A DNA stretch of 64,000 nucleotides from Thermohalobaculum sp039180675 (GTDB lineage: Bacteria; Pseudomonadota; Alphaproteobacteria; Rhodobacterales; Rhodobacteraceae). A program made the translations under genes and the position numbers. Shown here piece after piece: positions 63,287 to 64,000 of this stretch; the stretch's first letter is position 1, and each line of letters begins with the position of its first letter. The stretch spans positions 55,273 to 119,272 of the forward strand of contig JBCDDC010000015.1 of assembly GCA_039180675.1 (NCBI GenBank), written 5' to 3'. The notes beneath the pieces were generated by a model that did not search any database, was not told where the DNA came from, and was given only the letters and a program-made list of their open reading frames with translations.

Positions 63287-64000
63287 ACCAAGAGCTGACC
63301 AACATCTTCAATCCGATGGAAGCCCCGCGGACGTTCGACGAGATCAAGATCTCGCTGGCGAGCCCGGAGCGGATCCTTTCGTGGTCCTTCGGCGAGATCA
63401 AGAAGCCCGAGACGATCAACTACCGGACCTTCAAGCCGGAGCGGGACGGGTTGTTCTGCGCCCGGATCTTTGGCCCGATCAAGGATTACGAGTGCCTCTG
63501 CGGCAAGTACAAGCGCATGAAGTATCGCGGGGTGACCTGCGAAAAATGCGGGGTGGAAGTCACGCTGCAGAAAGTGCGCCGCGAGCGCATGGGCCACATC
63601 CAATTGGCGGCACCTGTCGCGCATATCTGGTTCCTGAAGTCGCTCCCGTCCCGGATCGGCCTGATGCTGGACATGACGCTGAAGGAGCTGGAGCGGATCC
63701 TCTACTTCGAACAGTATGTCGTGGTCGAGCCGGGCATGACCGACCTCACCCACGGCCAGTTGCTCACCGAGGAAGAGTATCTCGACGCCCAGGACAGCTA
63801 TGGCGAGGACAGCTTCCGCGCCGGGATCGGCGCCGAGGCGATCCGCGAGATGCTGGCGGCGATCGACCTCGAGACCGAGGCCGAGCGTCTGCGCGCGGAT
63901 CTGGCCGAGGCAACTGGTGAACTGAAGCCGAAGAAGATCATCAAGCGGCTGAAGCTGGTCGAGAACTTCCTCGAGTCCGGCAACCGCCCGGAATGGATGA
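63283..64000 (+). CDS. rpoC: DNA-directed RNA polymerase subunit beta', N-terminal part (runs off window)
   Basis: The first 239 codons are present: MNQELTNIFNPMEAPRTFDEIKI, then the zinc-binding CLCGKYKRMKYRGVTCEKCGVEV and GHIQLAAPVAHIWFLKSLPSRIG. This is the beta' clamp region; the catalytic loop lies outside the window. Its ATG overlaps the stop of the inserted secreted gene, and its ribosome site (GTGGGAG) lies within that gene's 3' end, so the insert now supplies rpoC translation signals. Confidence 0.98.
   Translation, partial: MNQELTNIFNPMEAPRTFDEIKISLASPERILSWSFGEIKKPETINYRTFKPERDGLFCARIFGPIKDYECLCGKYKRMKYRGVTCEKCGVEVTLQKVRRERMGHIQLAAPVAHIWFLKSLPSRIGLMLDMTLKELERILYFEQYVVVEPGMTDLTHGQLLTEEEYLDAQDSYGEDSFRAGIGAEAIREMLAAIDLETEAERLRADLAEATGELKPKKIIKRLKLVENFLESGNRPEWM

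Overview
The window is a high-GC chromosomal segment of an alphaproteobacterium, most likely of the Rhodobacterales. The support is the gene content (DmdC/FadE-like acyl-CoA dehydrogenase behind a LiuR-type MerR regulator, stand-alone MnmD, DUF1302/DUF1329 export module, rkp-like capsule locus) and the tRNA-Trp-secE-nusG-rplKAJL-rpoB-rpoC order at the right end. I see no prophage, insertion sequence, integrase or CRISPR array.

Positions 1-19.4 kb are a lipid or hydrophobic-carboxylate catabolic region. A cut-off cyclase-family gene diverges from a ferredoxin reductase. Two SDR genes diverge from a TetR regulator that leads an ACAD10/11-type acyl-CoA dehydrogenase and an MDR oxidoreductase. 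Next is the four-gene envelope module DUF1302 - DUF1329 - YCF48 - RND/MMPL, then fadD - DUF2855 - thiolase - fadJ. A 16-bp inverted repeat occurs both in the SDR/TetR divergent promoter and in the fadD promoter. The fadD promoter also carries a LiuR-like box matching two boxes at 30.2 kb, so the two catabolic blocks appear wired together.

Positions 19.5-30.2 kb hold mixed metabolic genes: a GT-C-like membrane protein, two FAD oxidoreductases (one without a canonical start codon), mnmD, an orphan HyuA hydantoinase, a carbon-nitrogen hydrolase, a MATE exporter, a 2OG-Fe(II) oxygenase and two hotdog thioesterases. Positions 30.2-35.4 kb form a second beta-oxidation block: MerR regulator, acyl-CoA dehydrogenase, a small periplasmic protein and a second FadJ.

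Positions 35.4-42.7 kb contain small envelope proteins, a CntA/GbcA-like Rieske oxygenase, a GGDEF protein with a degenerate EAL domain, ArgE-like, DUF1028 and RidA-like genes. Positions 42.9-53.7 kb encode a 2409-residue type I PKS, an alpha-oxoamine synthase, an SDR and a KpsS-like capsule protein. This is the logic of the Sinorhizobium rkpA/G/H/J K-antigen genes, and a CtrA-like site lies before the PKS.

Positions 54.9-64 kb are the translation/transcription core locus. It has two unusual points: a terminator-like hairpin between secE and nusG, and a secreted, cysteine-rich, lower-GC gene wedged between rpoB and rpoC that overlaps both.
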